Of a stretch of DNA of 64,000 nucleotides, positions 14,244-22,229 are shown piece after piece. The translations under genes and the position numbers were made by a program. Position 1 is the first letter of the stretch. Each line of letters opens with the position of its first letter. The stretch is from AG25 sp035517615 (GTDB taxonomy: Bacteria > Gemmatimonadota > Gemmatimonadetes > Gemmatimonadales > GWC2-71-9), in the NCBI GenBank assembly GCA_035517615.1, contig DATIYM010000013.1, positions 1-64,000 on the forward strand, read 5' to 3'. The notes under the pieces were generated by a model that was given only the letters and a program-made list of their open reading frames with translations, searched no databases and was not told the DNA's origin.

Positions 14244-16418
14244 TCAATCCGCCGCCGCGTCCTCCACCACACGACTGAACTTGATGGGCTCCGCAAAGAA
14301 CTCCGTCGAATAGGCCACGAACTCGCGGGCGCGCTCGAGAATGGCGCGCGCGGCGGCCTCGCTCGGCTCCACGCTTCGCAACGTGTCGAAGCTCTTCCGC
14401 AGGTCGGGCCACGCGCCGTCCGTCTGCCCGGAAAGTACGAAGATGTTCTCGAACTCCCAGAGCACCTGCTCCGAGGTGAACGGATCGACGAGCCGCTTGT
14501 AGAGCGGGACACGGGCTCCGGCGGCGGCGGCATCGTAGGCGGCATAAATCGCCGCATCCCAGGCTTTGTGCTCGACGTATGCGTCGGCTTGGGCGAGGGC
14601 CTCTTCGGCATCTTCCCTGGACGGGACCTTCTCCGCGATGGTGGTGCCGGCGCACTCGCCCTTTACGCCCTGGCGTACCGCAAACTTCTCATTGGCATGG
14701 CCCCAGTCCTGATAGAAGCTCGGGTCGCTCTCGAACGAGGGCACCGCGCGGAACGGCTCGAGCAAGGCCTTCAGCCGGTCGTCGCCCAACCGGGTCATGC
14801 AGGCCGTGAAGTCCTCCCCCTGCTGCCGCTCGGCCGTGTACAGCTCGAGCAACGCGCCCAGCAGTTTGATGCCACGCTTCGCGGGATACTTGCCGATGAT
14901 GCCGCCGATCTGTGCTCGCTCCATGCCCTGCTTTCCGCCGATGAACAGCAAGTAAGAAGGGACGGTGCGTTTGTTTTCCGTCATGGCCGCGCTGTGGAAT
15001 CCGATGTCGGCAATCGCGTGCTGTGCGCAGCCGTTGGGGCACCCCGAGATCTTGATCTTCACGTCCCGGATGCTGTCGGTGTATTGCGCCAGCTCGCCAC
15101 CGGGCTCGAGCGCGGCGGACAGCGCCGATCCGAGGCCCTTGGCCGAGGCAATGCCCAAGCGGCACGTGTCCGCGGCCGGGCAGGTGGTGATGTCTTCCGC
15201 GGTCTCGGAACCGGCGTCGGCCAGCTCGAGACCCGAGAGCGCCTCGTACAGGTCGGGCAGCTCGGTCTCGCGCACCCAGGGCAGGAACAGGTTCTGGTCG
15301 ACCGAAACCCGCGCCTCGCTCCCCGAGTAGCGGCGGACCACCTCACCCAGGCTTCTGAGCTTGTCGCTCACGATGTCGCCGAGGCGCAGGCGCACGTTTA
15401 CACCCTTCAGGCCGGGAAGCTTGTGTGGCAGCACGGAATCGCGCTGCCAGCGCTTGAATTCGGGCCTATGGGTCCGAGGGTCGTGGCTCGCGCGTGGAGC
15501 ACCGGGCTCCGGAATCGGCTGGTGGGCGGGCTCGAGATCTTCGGCTGGGAAGGGAACCGGGCCCACGAGCTCGCGCTCCTGGTCCAGCGCGTCCTTGAAG
15601 CGCTCCCATCCCATCGACTGCACCAGGAACTTCATCCGCGCCTTCATGCGGGACTTCCGCTCGCCGTAGCGATCGAACAGCCGTAGCAGCGCCGACGCGA
15701 AGTTGTACATCTCCTCGACGGGCAGAAATTCGCTGTATACGTGCGAGATCATGGGTGCGCCGCCCAGGCCGCCGCCCACGTGCAGCAGAAATCCGAGCCG
15801 TTCCTTGCCGTTCTCGATCCGCTTCTTGGCGAGGAAGCCGATGTCGTGGAATCGCACGGCGGAGTGGTCTTCGGTGCAGCCTTCGAACGTGATCTTGAAC
15901 TTCCGGCCCATCACCTGGTTGTGATCGTTGCGCACCAGATACCGGAACAGCGCATGCGCGTAGGGTGCGACGTCGAACACTTCGGTGGGCGACGTCCCCG
16001 AGCGATAGCACGCGGTGATGTTGCGGACGGTGTTACCGCACGCTTCCCGTGACGTGATGCCGTACGACGCGAGAAACCGCATCAGCTCCGGTGCTTCCTC
16101 GAGCTTCAGGTAATAGAGCTGCGCATCCTCGCGTGTCGTGAAATGCACGAACCCCGAGCCGAAGCGGTCGCCCGCGTCGGCCAGACAGATGAGCTGGTCG
16201 GCCGTGAGAATCGCGCCCGGAATCTTGATCCGCTGCATCTGCACGCCGTCCTGCCGCTGGGCGTAGGTGCCGAACTGCAGCCGGATCTTCTGCATCTTCA
16301 CTTCGCCGATCTCCCCCCGACGGAATTCGTGGATGTGCTCCTCGTATTCCGCGAGCTCGGAGAGAATGAAATCGGGGATCGGCTGCGGGCCGCGGGGCGG
16401 TGTCGCGATAGCGGTCAT
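14244..16418 (-). CDS. sir: Sulfite reductase (siroheme, [4Fe-4S]) with C-terminal helical extension
   Basis: Six-electron reduction of sulfite to sulfide; nitrite reductase is the alternative, but the cysH-cysG operon favours sulfite. 724 residues. Two ferredoxin-like and siroheme half-domains; the cluster/siroheme ligands are CX5C (Cys413, Cys419) and CX3C (Cys460, Cys464, in SGCPNGCAQH). The last 130 residues (about 595-724) are an additional, mostly helical segment rich in Ala (EEALAQADAYVEHKAW...), resembling HEPN-type domains; classic enzymes end before it. GAGGA ribosome site. Third gene of the leftward operon, ten bases after cysG. Confidence 0.9.
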   Translation of the reverse strand: MTAIATPPRGPQPIPDFILSELAEYEEHIHEFRRGEIGEVKMQKIRLQFGTYAQRQDGVQMQRIKIPGAILTADQLICLADAGDRFGSGFVHFTTREDAQLYYLKLEEAPELMRFLASYGITSREACGNTVRNITACYRSGTSPTEVFDVAPYAHALFRYLVRNDHNQVMGRKFKITFEGCTEDHSAVRFHDIGFLAKKRIENGKERLGFLLHVGGGLGGAPMISHVYSEFLPVEEMYNFASALLRLFDRYGERKSRMKARMKFLVQSMGWERFKDALDQERELVGPVPFPAEDLEPAHQPIPEPGAPRASHDPRTHRPEFKRWQRDSVLPHKLPGLKGVNVRLRLGDIVSDKLRSLGEVVRRYSGSEARVSVDQNLFLPWVRETELPDLYEALSGLELADAGSETAEDITTCPAADTCRLGIASAKGLGSALSAALEPGGELAQYTDSIRDVKIKISGCPNGCAQHAIADIGFHSAAMTENKRTVPSYLLFIGGKQGMERAQIGGIIGKYPAKRGIKLLGALLELYTAERQQGEDFTACMTRLGDDRLKALLEPFRAVPSFESDPSFYQDWGHANEKFAVRQGVKGECAGTTIAEKVPSREDAEEALAQADAYVEHKAWDAAIYAAYDAAAAGARVPLYKRLVDPFTSEQVLWEFENIFVLSGQTDGAWPDLRKSFDTLRSVEPSEAAARAILERAREFVAYSTEFFAEPIKFSRVVEDAAAD

Positions 16419-16428
16419 GAATTCGTCC

Positions 16429-17856
16429 TCAGGCTTCGATGAGCACTTCGGTTCGGAGCGGCAGCGACGCGCCGGATCCGATCAGTGCGCCGACGCGAAC
16501 GACGTCTCCCACGACGAGGGTCGCTGGCGATTCGAGGTTGGCTTCGCGCGCCAGCTCGGCGATAGTGGCAAGCGTTCCGGCGACAGCCCGTGCTTCGGGC
16601 AGCGTGGCACTCGCGATCACGGCGGCCGGCGTGTCCGGCGACAGGCCGTGCTCGACGAGACGGGCGACGATATTGGGAAGCCCGCGCAGGCCCATGAGGA
16701 AAACGAGGGTGGGAATCCGAGCCAGCGCCTCCCAATCGAGATCCGAGTCGCCCTCGCACTCGTGGCCCGCCGCCACCGCGAACGCGGAGGCGTGCCGGCG
16801 GTGGGTCACGGGGATTCCTGCGGCGCCCGGTGCCGCGATCGCCGAGGTAATGCCGGGAATGATCTGGAATGGCACGTCGGCCTGCTCCAGTGCTTCCGCT
16901 TCCTCGGCGCCGCGTCCGAACACAAACGGGTCACCACCCTTGAGTCGAACCACGACTTTGCCAGCCTGCGCGAGCGACACCAGCAGCGCGTTCGTCTTCT
17001 CCTGCTCGACCGAATGTCCCTCCGCGCGCTTGCCGACGAACACACGCTCGGCCCAGGCCGGTGCGCGATCCACGAGCCCCGGATGGACCAGCCGATCGTA
17101 CACGACGACGTCGGCCCGGCGGAGCAGTTCGAGTCCGCGCACGGTGATCAGGTCCGGATCGCCGGGACCGGCGCCGACCAGATAGACGATGCCGCGCGGA
17201 GCGGCTTCGAGTGGCTCACCCGACTCGGTGCTGGCGATCAGCGATTCAATCCGCTGGCGTGCGCCCGCGAGATCGCCGCGGCGCACGTATTCGCCGGCAT
17301 CGGAGTCCACGATGCGATACCACAGCCGGGTGCGCTGTTTGGCATCCGCGATCCGCGCCGTCACCTCGGGACGCAGCTCGCCGAGCAATTCGAGAAATTG
17401 CGCTTGATCCGGTCCGATGAGTGAGCGAATGCGATCACGTAGCCGCACCGCGAGCACCGGGCTCTTGCCGCCCGACGACACGGCCACCGTGATATCTCCC
17501 ACGCGATGGATGGCGGGCGCGATGAAACTGCAATGCGGCACGTCGTCGACGGCGTTGAGCAGCACCCCGCGGCGTTCGGCTTCAGCCCAGACGGCCTCAT
17601 TCACGCTGCGATCGTCCGTCGCCGCGATGGCGATGAACGCGCCGTCCAGGTCGCCGTCCGTGTACGGTCGGCCGACCAGGGTGATGGCATTGATCGCCGC
17701 GAGGTCCTCGAGCTTCCAGGTGAGCGCGGGGCTGACCACCGTCACCCGGGCACCGGCATCGAGCAATCCCCGCACCTTCTGCTCGGCCACGGCCCCGCCG
17801 CCCACAACCACGGCGCGGCGCCCCTTGAGCACCAGAAAGACCGGGTAGAAACTCAC
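16429..17856 (-). CDS. cysG: Siroheme synthase (precorrin-2 dehydrogenase/ferrochelatase + uroporphyrinogen-III methyltransferase)
   Basis: Makes siroheme, the cofactor of the sulfite reductase encoded next. 475 residues from the GTG at 17856, which overlaps the cysH stop as GTGA; an ATG further upstream would add ten residues of cysH overlap. N-terminal half: NAD-binding fold (VVVGGGAVAEQKVRGLL) of the CysG-B part. C-terminal half from about residue 225: SUMT domain with VYLVGAGPGDPDLITVRG, VVYDRLV and the VVRLKGGDPFVFGRG motif. The fusion order is the same as in E. coli CysG. Confidence 0.95.
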   Translation of the reverse strand: MSFYPVFLVLKGRRAVVVGGGAVAEQKVRGLLDAGARVTVVSPALTWKLEDLAAINAITLVGRPYTDGDLDGAFIAIAATDDRSVNEAVWAEAERRGVLLNAVDDVPHCSFIAPAIHRVGDITVAVSSGGKSPVLAVRLRDRIRSLIGPDQAQFLELLGELRPEVTARIADAKQRTRLWYRIVDSDAGEYVRRGDLAGARQRIESLIASTESGEPLEAAPRGIVYLVGAGPGDPDLITVRGLELLRRADVVVYDRLVHPGLVDRAPAWAERVFVGKRAEGHSVEQEKTNALLVSLAQAGKVVVRLKGGDPFVFGRGAEEAEALEQADVPFQIIPGITSAIAAPGAAGIPVTHRRHASAFAVAAGHECEGDSDLDWEALARIPTLVFLMGLRGLPNIVARLVEHGLSPDTPAAVIASATLPEARAVAGTLATIAELAREANLESPATLVVGDVVRVGALIGSGASLPLRTEVLIEA

Positions 17857-18563
17857 GCCTTCACCGTAAACGTGTGGAGGCCGCACTCGGTCTTTCCCAT
17901 TCCGCTCCAGCGGCCGGCACGCTCGGGTTCACCAGGACGCGTGGCGCGCGTGCAGGGCCAGCAGCCGATACTCGTGAATCCCTGATCCATGAGTGGGTGA
18001 TGGGGCACGTCGTGCTCTCGCAGATACCCGCTGATCTGGTCGCGCGACCAGCCCGCGAGCGGGTAGACCTTCACGATGGGATGCTCGCCCGCGAGATGGT
18101 ATTCGAGCACCTCGATGGCCGCCCGATGGTCGGTCTGGTCGCTGCGCACCGCGCTGATCCAGCCGTCGTAATTGACCAGTGCCCGCTCGAGCGGCTCGAC
18201 CTTCCGGATATGGCAGCAGCGATCGGGGTCGGTTCTGAACAGCGGTCCCGGATCCGTCGCCGGATGCAAATCGATCACGTTCAACCCGTAGCGTTCCGCG
18301 AAGCGATCCTTGAACGCGAGGGTCTGGGGAAAATGGAACCCCGTATCGAGGAACAGCACGGGCACCCGCCGATCGACCTGGCTCAGCATATGGGCCAGGA
18401 CGATCCCCCCGCCGCCGAAGCTGACGGTAACCGCCGCGCGGCCCGGAAACGTCGCGAGGGCCCAACCGAGGATCTGCTCCGGTTTGGCGCCTTTCAACTC
18501 TGACGCGGTGTCGCGCACCTGTGCTGGTGTCAGCAACCGCCCTCCCTTGGAATCCCGGGGCAT
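17853..18563 (-). CDS. cysH: Adenylyl-sulfate (APS) reductase, iron-sulfur type
   Basis: Reduces activated sulfate to sulfite. About 236 residues. Carries the paired-Cys signature of the [4Fe-4S] enzymes that use APS: CC in DRCCHIRKVEPL and CxxC in GCWPCT, plus the catalytic Cys in the C-terminal ECGLH. SGGG-type substrate loop is replaced by VSFGGGG. I choose the ATG at 18563 (MPRDSKGG); it sits in the loop of a GC palindrome. A TTG at 18599 is an unlikely alternative because it lies in the upstream terminator. First gene of cysH-cysG-sir, behind a Cys-rich leader peptide. Confidence 0.9.
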   Translation of the reverse strand: MPRDSKGGRLLTPAQVRDTASELKGAKPEQILGWALATFPGRAAVTVSFGGGGIVLAHMLSQVDRRVPVLFLDTGFHFPQTLAFKDRFAERYGLNVIDLHPATDPGPLFRTDPDRCCHIRKVEPLERALVNYDGWISAVRSDQTDHRAAIEVLEYHLAGEHPIVKVYPLAGWSRDQISGYLREHDVPHHPLMDQGFTSIGCWPCTRATRPGEPERAGRWSGMGKTECGLHTFTVKA

Positions 18564-18574
18564 GGCCCCGGGGT
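18552..18574. repeat. GC palindrome around the cysH start, second copy of the 7441 element
   Basis: ATCCCGGGGC, loop ATG, GCCCCGGGGT; one mismatch. The 17 bases GCCCCGGGGTCAACCCA match those at 7455-7471. On the cysH mRNA the start codon would be in the loop, so folding could restrict translation. Confidence 0.6.
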
Positions 18575-18597
18575 CAACCCACCCACCTATGACTGCC

Positions 18598-18627
18598 AAA
18601 GCAAAGGCCCGCTCCGAGGAGCGGGCC
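18598..18627 (-). terminator. Intrinsic terminator in the cysH leader (attenuator)
   Basis: On the minus strand GGCCCGCTCC, TC, GGAGCGGGCC (18627-18606), then TTTGCTTT. Perfect stem; the U-tract is interrupted. It lies between the leader ORF and cysH. Confidence 0.8.
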
Positions 18628-18656
18628 CGATCGACGCTGCACGTTTCAACCTGAGT

Positions 18657-18770
18657 CTACGTCCGTTCGTATCCGGACAGTGCACCGCAATCGTGACCGC
18701 TCCGCGGGGAGCGAGCACAGCCTGTACAGCGGCAGGCCTTATAACAGATTGTGGCGCGGCGACCAGTCAT
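18657..18770 (-). CDS. Cysteine-rich leader peptide of the cys operon (attenuator ORF)
   Basis: 37 codons starting MTGRRATICYKACRCTGC: Cys at codons 9, 13, 15, 18 and 28. A strong GGGAG ribosome site ends five bases before the ATG, which is about 13 bases downstream of the predicted transcription start. Codons 20-21 (CGCTCC) and 23-25 (GGAGCGG) can form a pause hairpin with a four-base loop; GGAGCGG (18703-18697) can instead pair with CCGCTCC in the first terminator arm. Ribosome stalling at Cys codons would thus favour antitermination. Cys-rich leader ORFs before cysteine genes are known from actinobacteria; sequence here is unrelated by eye. Confidence 0.8.
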   Translation of the reverse strand: MTGRRATICYKACRCTGCARSPRSGHDCGALSGYERT

Positions 18771-18789
18771 ATGTTCTCCCAAGGTCAAA

Positions 18790-18818
18790 ACGCTACAACG
18801 TGACGACATGCGTGTCAA
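18790..18818 (-). promoter_or_regulatory. Promoter of the cys operon leader
   Basis: Minus strand TTGACA (18818-18813), 17 bases, TAGCGT (18795-18790). The transcript would begin close to 18783, just before the leader ribosome site. Confidence 0.65.
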
Positions 18819-18829
18819 CGGAGCCGTGC

Positions 18830-18858
18830 TTGACAGCCTTCGCGGCGCTTCGTAAGGT
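18830..18858 (+). promoter_or_regulatory. Promoter of the lysine/DAP operon
   Basis: TTGACA (18830-18835), 17 bases, TAAGGT (18853-18858). Its -35 is only 11 bases from the -35 of the opposing cys promoter, so the two operons share one compact regulatory site. Confidence 0.7.
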
Positions 18859-18864
18859 GTGTCA

Positions 18865-19038
18865 CTGCAACATGCAACCCTTCTGCCGCAGTGTCCTGTC
18901 CTCGTGGTCCCGCCGAAAGCGGGTGTGTTCCCTCCGTTAGCGGCTTTCGTCCACAATTGTCGTTAGGCAGTTGTTTGCGACCCTGGAAAGGCGCGTGACG
19001 CGCTTCCGGGGGTTAACGCACCAGGACCAAGAGGACAT
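18865..19038 (+). other. Structured 5' leader of the aspartokinase-DapE mRNA
   Basis: About 175 bases from the predicted start to the gene. It contains CCCGC/GCGGG around CGAAA (about 18911-18925), a CGAAAGC that can alternatively pair with a later GCTTTCG, and a GGCGCG/CGCGCTTCC hairpin (about 18987-19009) shortly before the ribosome site. A 22-codon ORF starting MQPFCRSVLSS is present but has no run of Lys, Thr or Met codons. No U-tract, so no attenuator of the kind seen elsewhere; no match to the lysine riboswitch that I can recognise. Confidence 0.4.
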
Positions 19039-21495
19039 GTGACGGTTTCCAGTACTGTGCTGAAGTTCGGCGGCACGTCGGTCGAAGACGCGGCGGCGTT
19101 CGAGCGCGTGCGCAGTATCGTCTCGGCGCGGCTTCCCCTGCATCCCGTCGTCGTCGTTTCGGCGTTGAGCCGCGCGACCGACGCGCTCCTGGCGAGCGTC
19201 GATACGCGCTCGACGGACGGCCTCGCGGCGCACTTCGAGCGGCACCGCTCTATCGCTCGGCATTTCCTGACTGGCGGCGAGCTCCAGAACATCGAGCGCG
19301 ACCTCGACAGCGCCCGGGACGACATCACCGCATTGATCCTGAGACTGGAACGCGACCCGAGCGAGCTCGCCGCGATTCGCGACGAGGTCGTCTCGTTTGG
19401 TGAACGACTCTCCTCCGTGCTCCTGGCGGCGGTCCTCCGGGCGGGCGGGATTTCGGCGCGGGCCGTGGACGCGCGCCGCTGTGTGGTGACCGACGCGACC
19501 CACGGGAAGGCTGATCCCGACCTCGTGGAGAGCGAGCGGTGCACGCGCGCTGAGCTCATGCCGCTCGTACAGGAGGGCGAGGTGCCGGTGCTCGGCGGTT
19601 TCATCGGGCGGGCCAAAAGCGGCGTCACCACGACGCTCGGTCGTGGCGGCTCGGACTACACGGCGGCCCTGGTCGGGGCGGCGCTCGAGTCGTCGGAGAT
19701 TCAAATTTGGACCGATGTCTCGGGCGTCCTCACCGCCGACCCCCGGGTCGTGAAGAACGCGCGGACTATTCCGAGCCTGTCGTACTCCGAGGCTTCGGAG
19801 CTCGCGTACTTCGGCGCGAAAGTTCTGCACCCGAAGACGATTCAACCGGCGCTGAGCCGCGGCATTCCGGTCCGGATCGTGAATTCCCGCGTGCCGGACG
19901 ATCCGGGAACGGTGGTCGCGAATACGGCGGAGCTGTGGCCCGGCGCGGTGAAGTCGATCGCGCACAAGTCGGGCATTACCGTTCTGCAGATCACGTCGCC
20001 GCGGATGCTTGGCGCTTACGGCTTTCTGCGCGCCGTGTTCGAGGTATTCGATCGTCACCGCATGCCAGTCGACGTCGTGACGACGTCCGAGGTCAGCCTC
20101 TCCGTGACCGTGGAGGACGGCGCGGGCCTCGCACCGGTGGTCGCGGATTTGGAGGCGCTGGGCGATGTTACCGTCGAGTCACGACGCGCCATCATCTGTG
20201 TGGTGGGCGAAGGCCTGCGCACCACGCCCGGCATCGCGGCACGGTTGTTCGAGACGATTCGCGACATCAACGTCTCGCTTATTTCCCAGGGCGCATCGCG
20301 CGTCAATATCACTTTCGTCGTGGACGAGGATCAGGTGCGCGAGACCGTCTCACGCCTCCACGCGGCATTGCTCGATCGCCCCGGACTCGCCAACAGCGGG
20401 GGGCCGCGGGGAACCGGACCGAGGATCGCAGGCGCTCCTCGGTCGGCCGGCGGCCCCGTCGAGCTCGCGCGACAGCTGATCGACATCCCGTCCGTTTCGG
20501 GAGATGAAGAGGAAGTGGCGGGAGTGCTGGCGATTCATCTTCAGGGTTTGGGCTACGACGTGGACGTGCACGAGGCGGCGCCCGGCCGCCCCGTGATCTT
20601 CGCGCACACCGACGCGCCGGCCCGTATCGTGTTTTGCACCCATACGGACACGGTGTCTCCCTTCTTTCCTTCCTCGGAAGACGGGGGATATCTCTACGGC
20701 CGAGGCGCGTGCGACGCCAAGGGCATCATTGCGGCCCAGGTCGCCGCGGCGGAGCGGCTGCGCGCCCAGGGGATTCAGGAGATCGGGCTCCTGTTCGTGC
20801 CGGACGAGGAGAAGGGGAGTATCGGCGCGCGCGCGGCCAACGCACTTCCCGCGGCGCGGCACTGCCGGTACGTGATCGTGGGTGAGCCGACCGAAAACCG
20901 TCTCGCTATCGGGTCGAAGGGCTCGCTGCGCGTCACCTTGTGGGCCGAGGGAACGGGCGGCCACTCGGCCTATCCCGAGCGCGGCCGCTCGGCGATTCAC
21001 CTGCTGCTCGATGTCCTGCGGGATCTGCGCGCGATCTCCTGGCCGCGCGATTCGTATTTCGGCGAGACGACGTGCAATATCGGCGTGATCGGCGGCGGCG
21101 TAGGGGCGAACGTCATCGCGCCCGACGCGCACGCCGATCTCCACATCCGACTGGTGACGGACGACGAGCCGATTCGCGAGCTGCTCGAGCGGACCGTGGA
21201 TGGCCGAGTCCGGGTCGAATATCTGAGCCACACACCACCGGTGCGGCTGATGTCCGTTCCGGGGTTCGAGCACTGTGTGGTGGGATTCACGACCGATATT
21301 CCCCATCTCAGCAACTGGGGAACGCCGCTCCTGTTCGGTCCGGGATCGATTCACGACGCCCACACCGCTCGCGAGCGCATCTCCCGTGGCGAGCTCGAGC
21401 GGGGGATCGAGCTGTACACGCGGCTCGGACGCGCGCTCCTGCCGCAGGATGGGGCCACGCGGATCCCGGCGACCGGAACCGGAGGCGGGTCGTGA
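19039..21495 (+). CDS. Fusion of aspartokinase and M20-family (DapE-like) deacylase
   Basis: 818 residues. Residues 1 to about 452 are an aspartokinase: LKFGGTSVEDAAAFERV near the start, LGRGGSDYTAALV, DVSGVLTADPRVV, and two ACT domains (about 310-445) typical of feedback regulation. A linker rich in Gly/Pro/Arg leads to an M20 peptidase domain (about 473-800) with CTHTDTV (metal His/Asp), YGRGACDAKG, PDEEKG (catalytic and metal Glu) and a C-terminal DAHTARE His. In a dap operon with dapD the second half is most simply succinyl-DAP desuccinylase (DapE), but family alone would also allow ArgE/LysK activity. So one chain would carry the first and a late step of DAP synthesis. GTG start with GAGG four bases upstream; AUGUGA overlaps the start. 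Confidence 0.88.
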   Translation: MTVSSTVLKFGGTSVEDAAAFERVRSIVSARLPLHPVVVVSALSRATDALLASVDTRSTDGLAAHFERHRSIARHFLTGGELQNIERDLDSARDDITALILRLERDPSELAAIRDEVVSFGERLSSVLLAAVLRAGGISARAVDARRCVVTDATHGKADPDLVESERCTRAELMPLVQEGEVPVLGGFIGRAKSGVTTTLGRGGSDYTAALVGAALESSEIQIWTDVSGVLTADPRVVKNARTIPSLSYSEASELAYFGAKVLHPKTIQPALSRGIPVRIVNSRVPDDPGTVVANTAELWPGAVKSIAHKSGITVLQITSPRMLGAYGFLRAVFEVFDRHRMPVDVVTTSEVSLSVTVEDGAGLAPVVADLEALGDVTVESRRAIICVVGEGLRTTPGIAARLFETIRDINVSLISQGASRVNITFVVDEDQVRETVSRLHAALLDRPGLANSGGPRGTGPRIAGAPRSAGGPVELARQLIDIPSVSGDEEEVAGVLAIHLQGLGYDVDVHEAAPGRPVIFAHTDAPARIVFCTHTDTVSPFFPSSEDGGYLYGRGACDAKGIIAAQVAAAERLRAQGIQEIGLLFVPDEEKGSIGARAANALPAARHCRYVIVGEPTENRLAIGSKGSLRVTLWAEGTGGHSAYPERGRSAIHLLLDVLRDLRAISWPRDSYFGETTCNIGVIGGGVGANVIAPDAHADLHIRLVTDDEPIRELLERTVDGRVRVEYLSHTPPVRLMSVPGFEHCVVGFTTDIPHLSNWGTPLLFGPGSIHDAHTARERISRGELERGIELYTRLGRALLPQDGATRIPATGTGGGS

Positions 21496-22229
21496 GGCTC
21501 GCGTTTTTCGGCGATGGGCGCATGGGGCGCGTGGCGATTGCGCGAGCCCAGGGCGAGGGCCACGAAGTTGGGCTCGTGGTTACCGCGCGCGACGCGGGCC
21601 TCGGAGCCGACGCACTCACCGCCCGTCTGCGTGAGGGGAAATACGATGCCGCGATCGACTTCTCGGTAGCGACGGCCGTGCCTGCGCACGCGGCGGCGTG
21701 CGCGCGGGCCGGCGTGCCGCTGGTCGAAGGGACGACGGAGTGGCAGGCCGAAGAATCAGAAGTGCGGCGGCTGGTGGATGAGTGCCAGGGGACGATGCTC
21801 TACGGGGCGAACTTTTCCATCGGCGCCCATCTGTTTTCGCGCGTCCTCGAATGCGCGGCCGATCTGTTTCGCGGTCTCGAGGGCTACGACGCCTATATCG
21901 AGGAGGCGCATCACGCAGGCAAGCGCGACGCCCCGTCCGGCACGGCGCTCGAGCTCGAACGCGTGCTGCGCCGCCATCTCGGCGTGGCCAGCGTGCCGAT
22001 CACGAGCACCCGCGCCGGGCACATTCCGGGCACGCACCGGGTGGGGTTCGACTCGGCCGGCGACACTATCCTTCTGGTGCACACGGCCCGCTCGCGCGAC
22101 GGGTTTGCCGACGGCGCAATCGCCGCGGCGCATTGGCTCGCGCACGGCGGTCGGCGCCGCGGCATTTTTGCCTTTGGCGACGTGCTGGACGAGATCCTCG
22201 CGTCGCAACGGAAAGGAGCAGCGCGATGA
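21492..22229 (+). CDS. dapB: 4-hydroxy-tetrahydrodipicolinate reductase
   Basis: NAD(P)H-dependent step to tetrahydrodipicolinate. 245 residues from the GTG at 21492, which overlaps the preceding stop (GTGA) and has GGAGG six bases upstream. N-terminal nucleotide fold FFGDGRMGRVA, substrate/catalytic motif EEAHHAGKRDAPSGTAL (about 140-156). Slightly shorter than the E. coli enzyme. Second gene of the operon. Confidence 0.93.
   Translation: MRLAFFGDGRMGRVAIARAQGEGHEVGLVVTARDAGLGADALTARLREGKYDAAIDFSVATAVPAHAAACARAGVPLVEGTTEWQAEESEVRRLVDECQGTMLYGANFSIGAHLFSRVLECAADLFRGLEGYDAYIEEAHHAGKRDAPSGTALELERVLRRHLGVASVPITSTRAGHIPGTHRVGFDSAGDTILLVHTARSRDGFADGAIAAAHWLAHGGRRRGIFAFGDVLDEILASQRKGAAR

Noticed and set aside
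14211..15686. 491-codon open frame antisense to sir
   Set aside because: Composition-driven shadow of a clearly conserved gene; the encoded sequence has no domain-like character.
18564..18599. Longer cysH start at a TTG (18599)
   Set aside because: It lies in the U-tract of the leader terminator and adds residues encoded by a palindrome.
18865..19038. Lysine riboswitch before the aspartokinase-DapE gene
   Set aside because: I cannot find the conserved core of that riboswitch or a terminator; the leader is merely structured.
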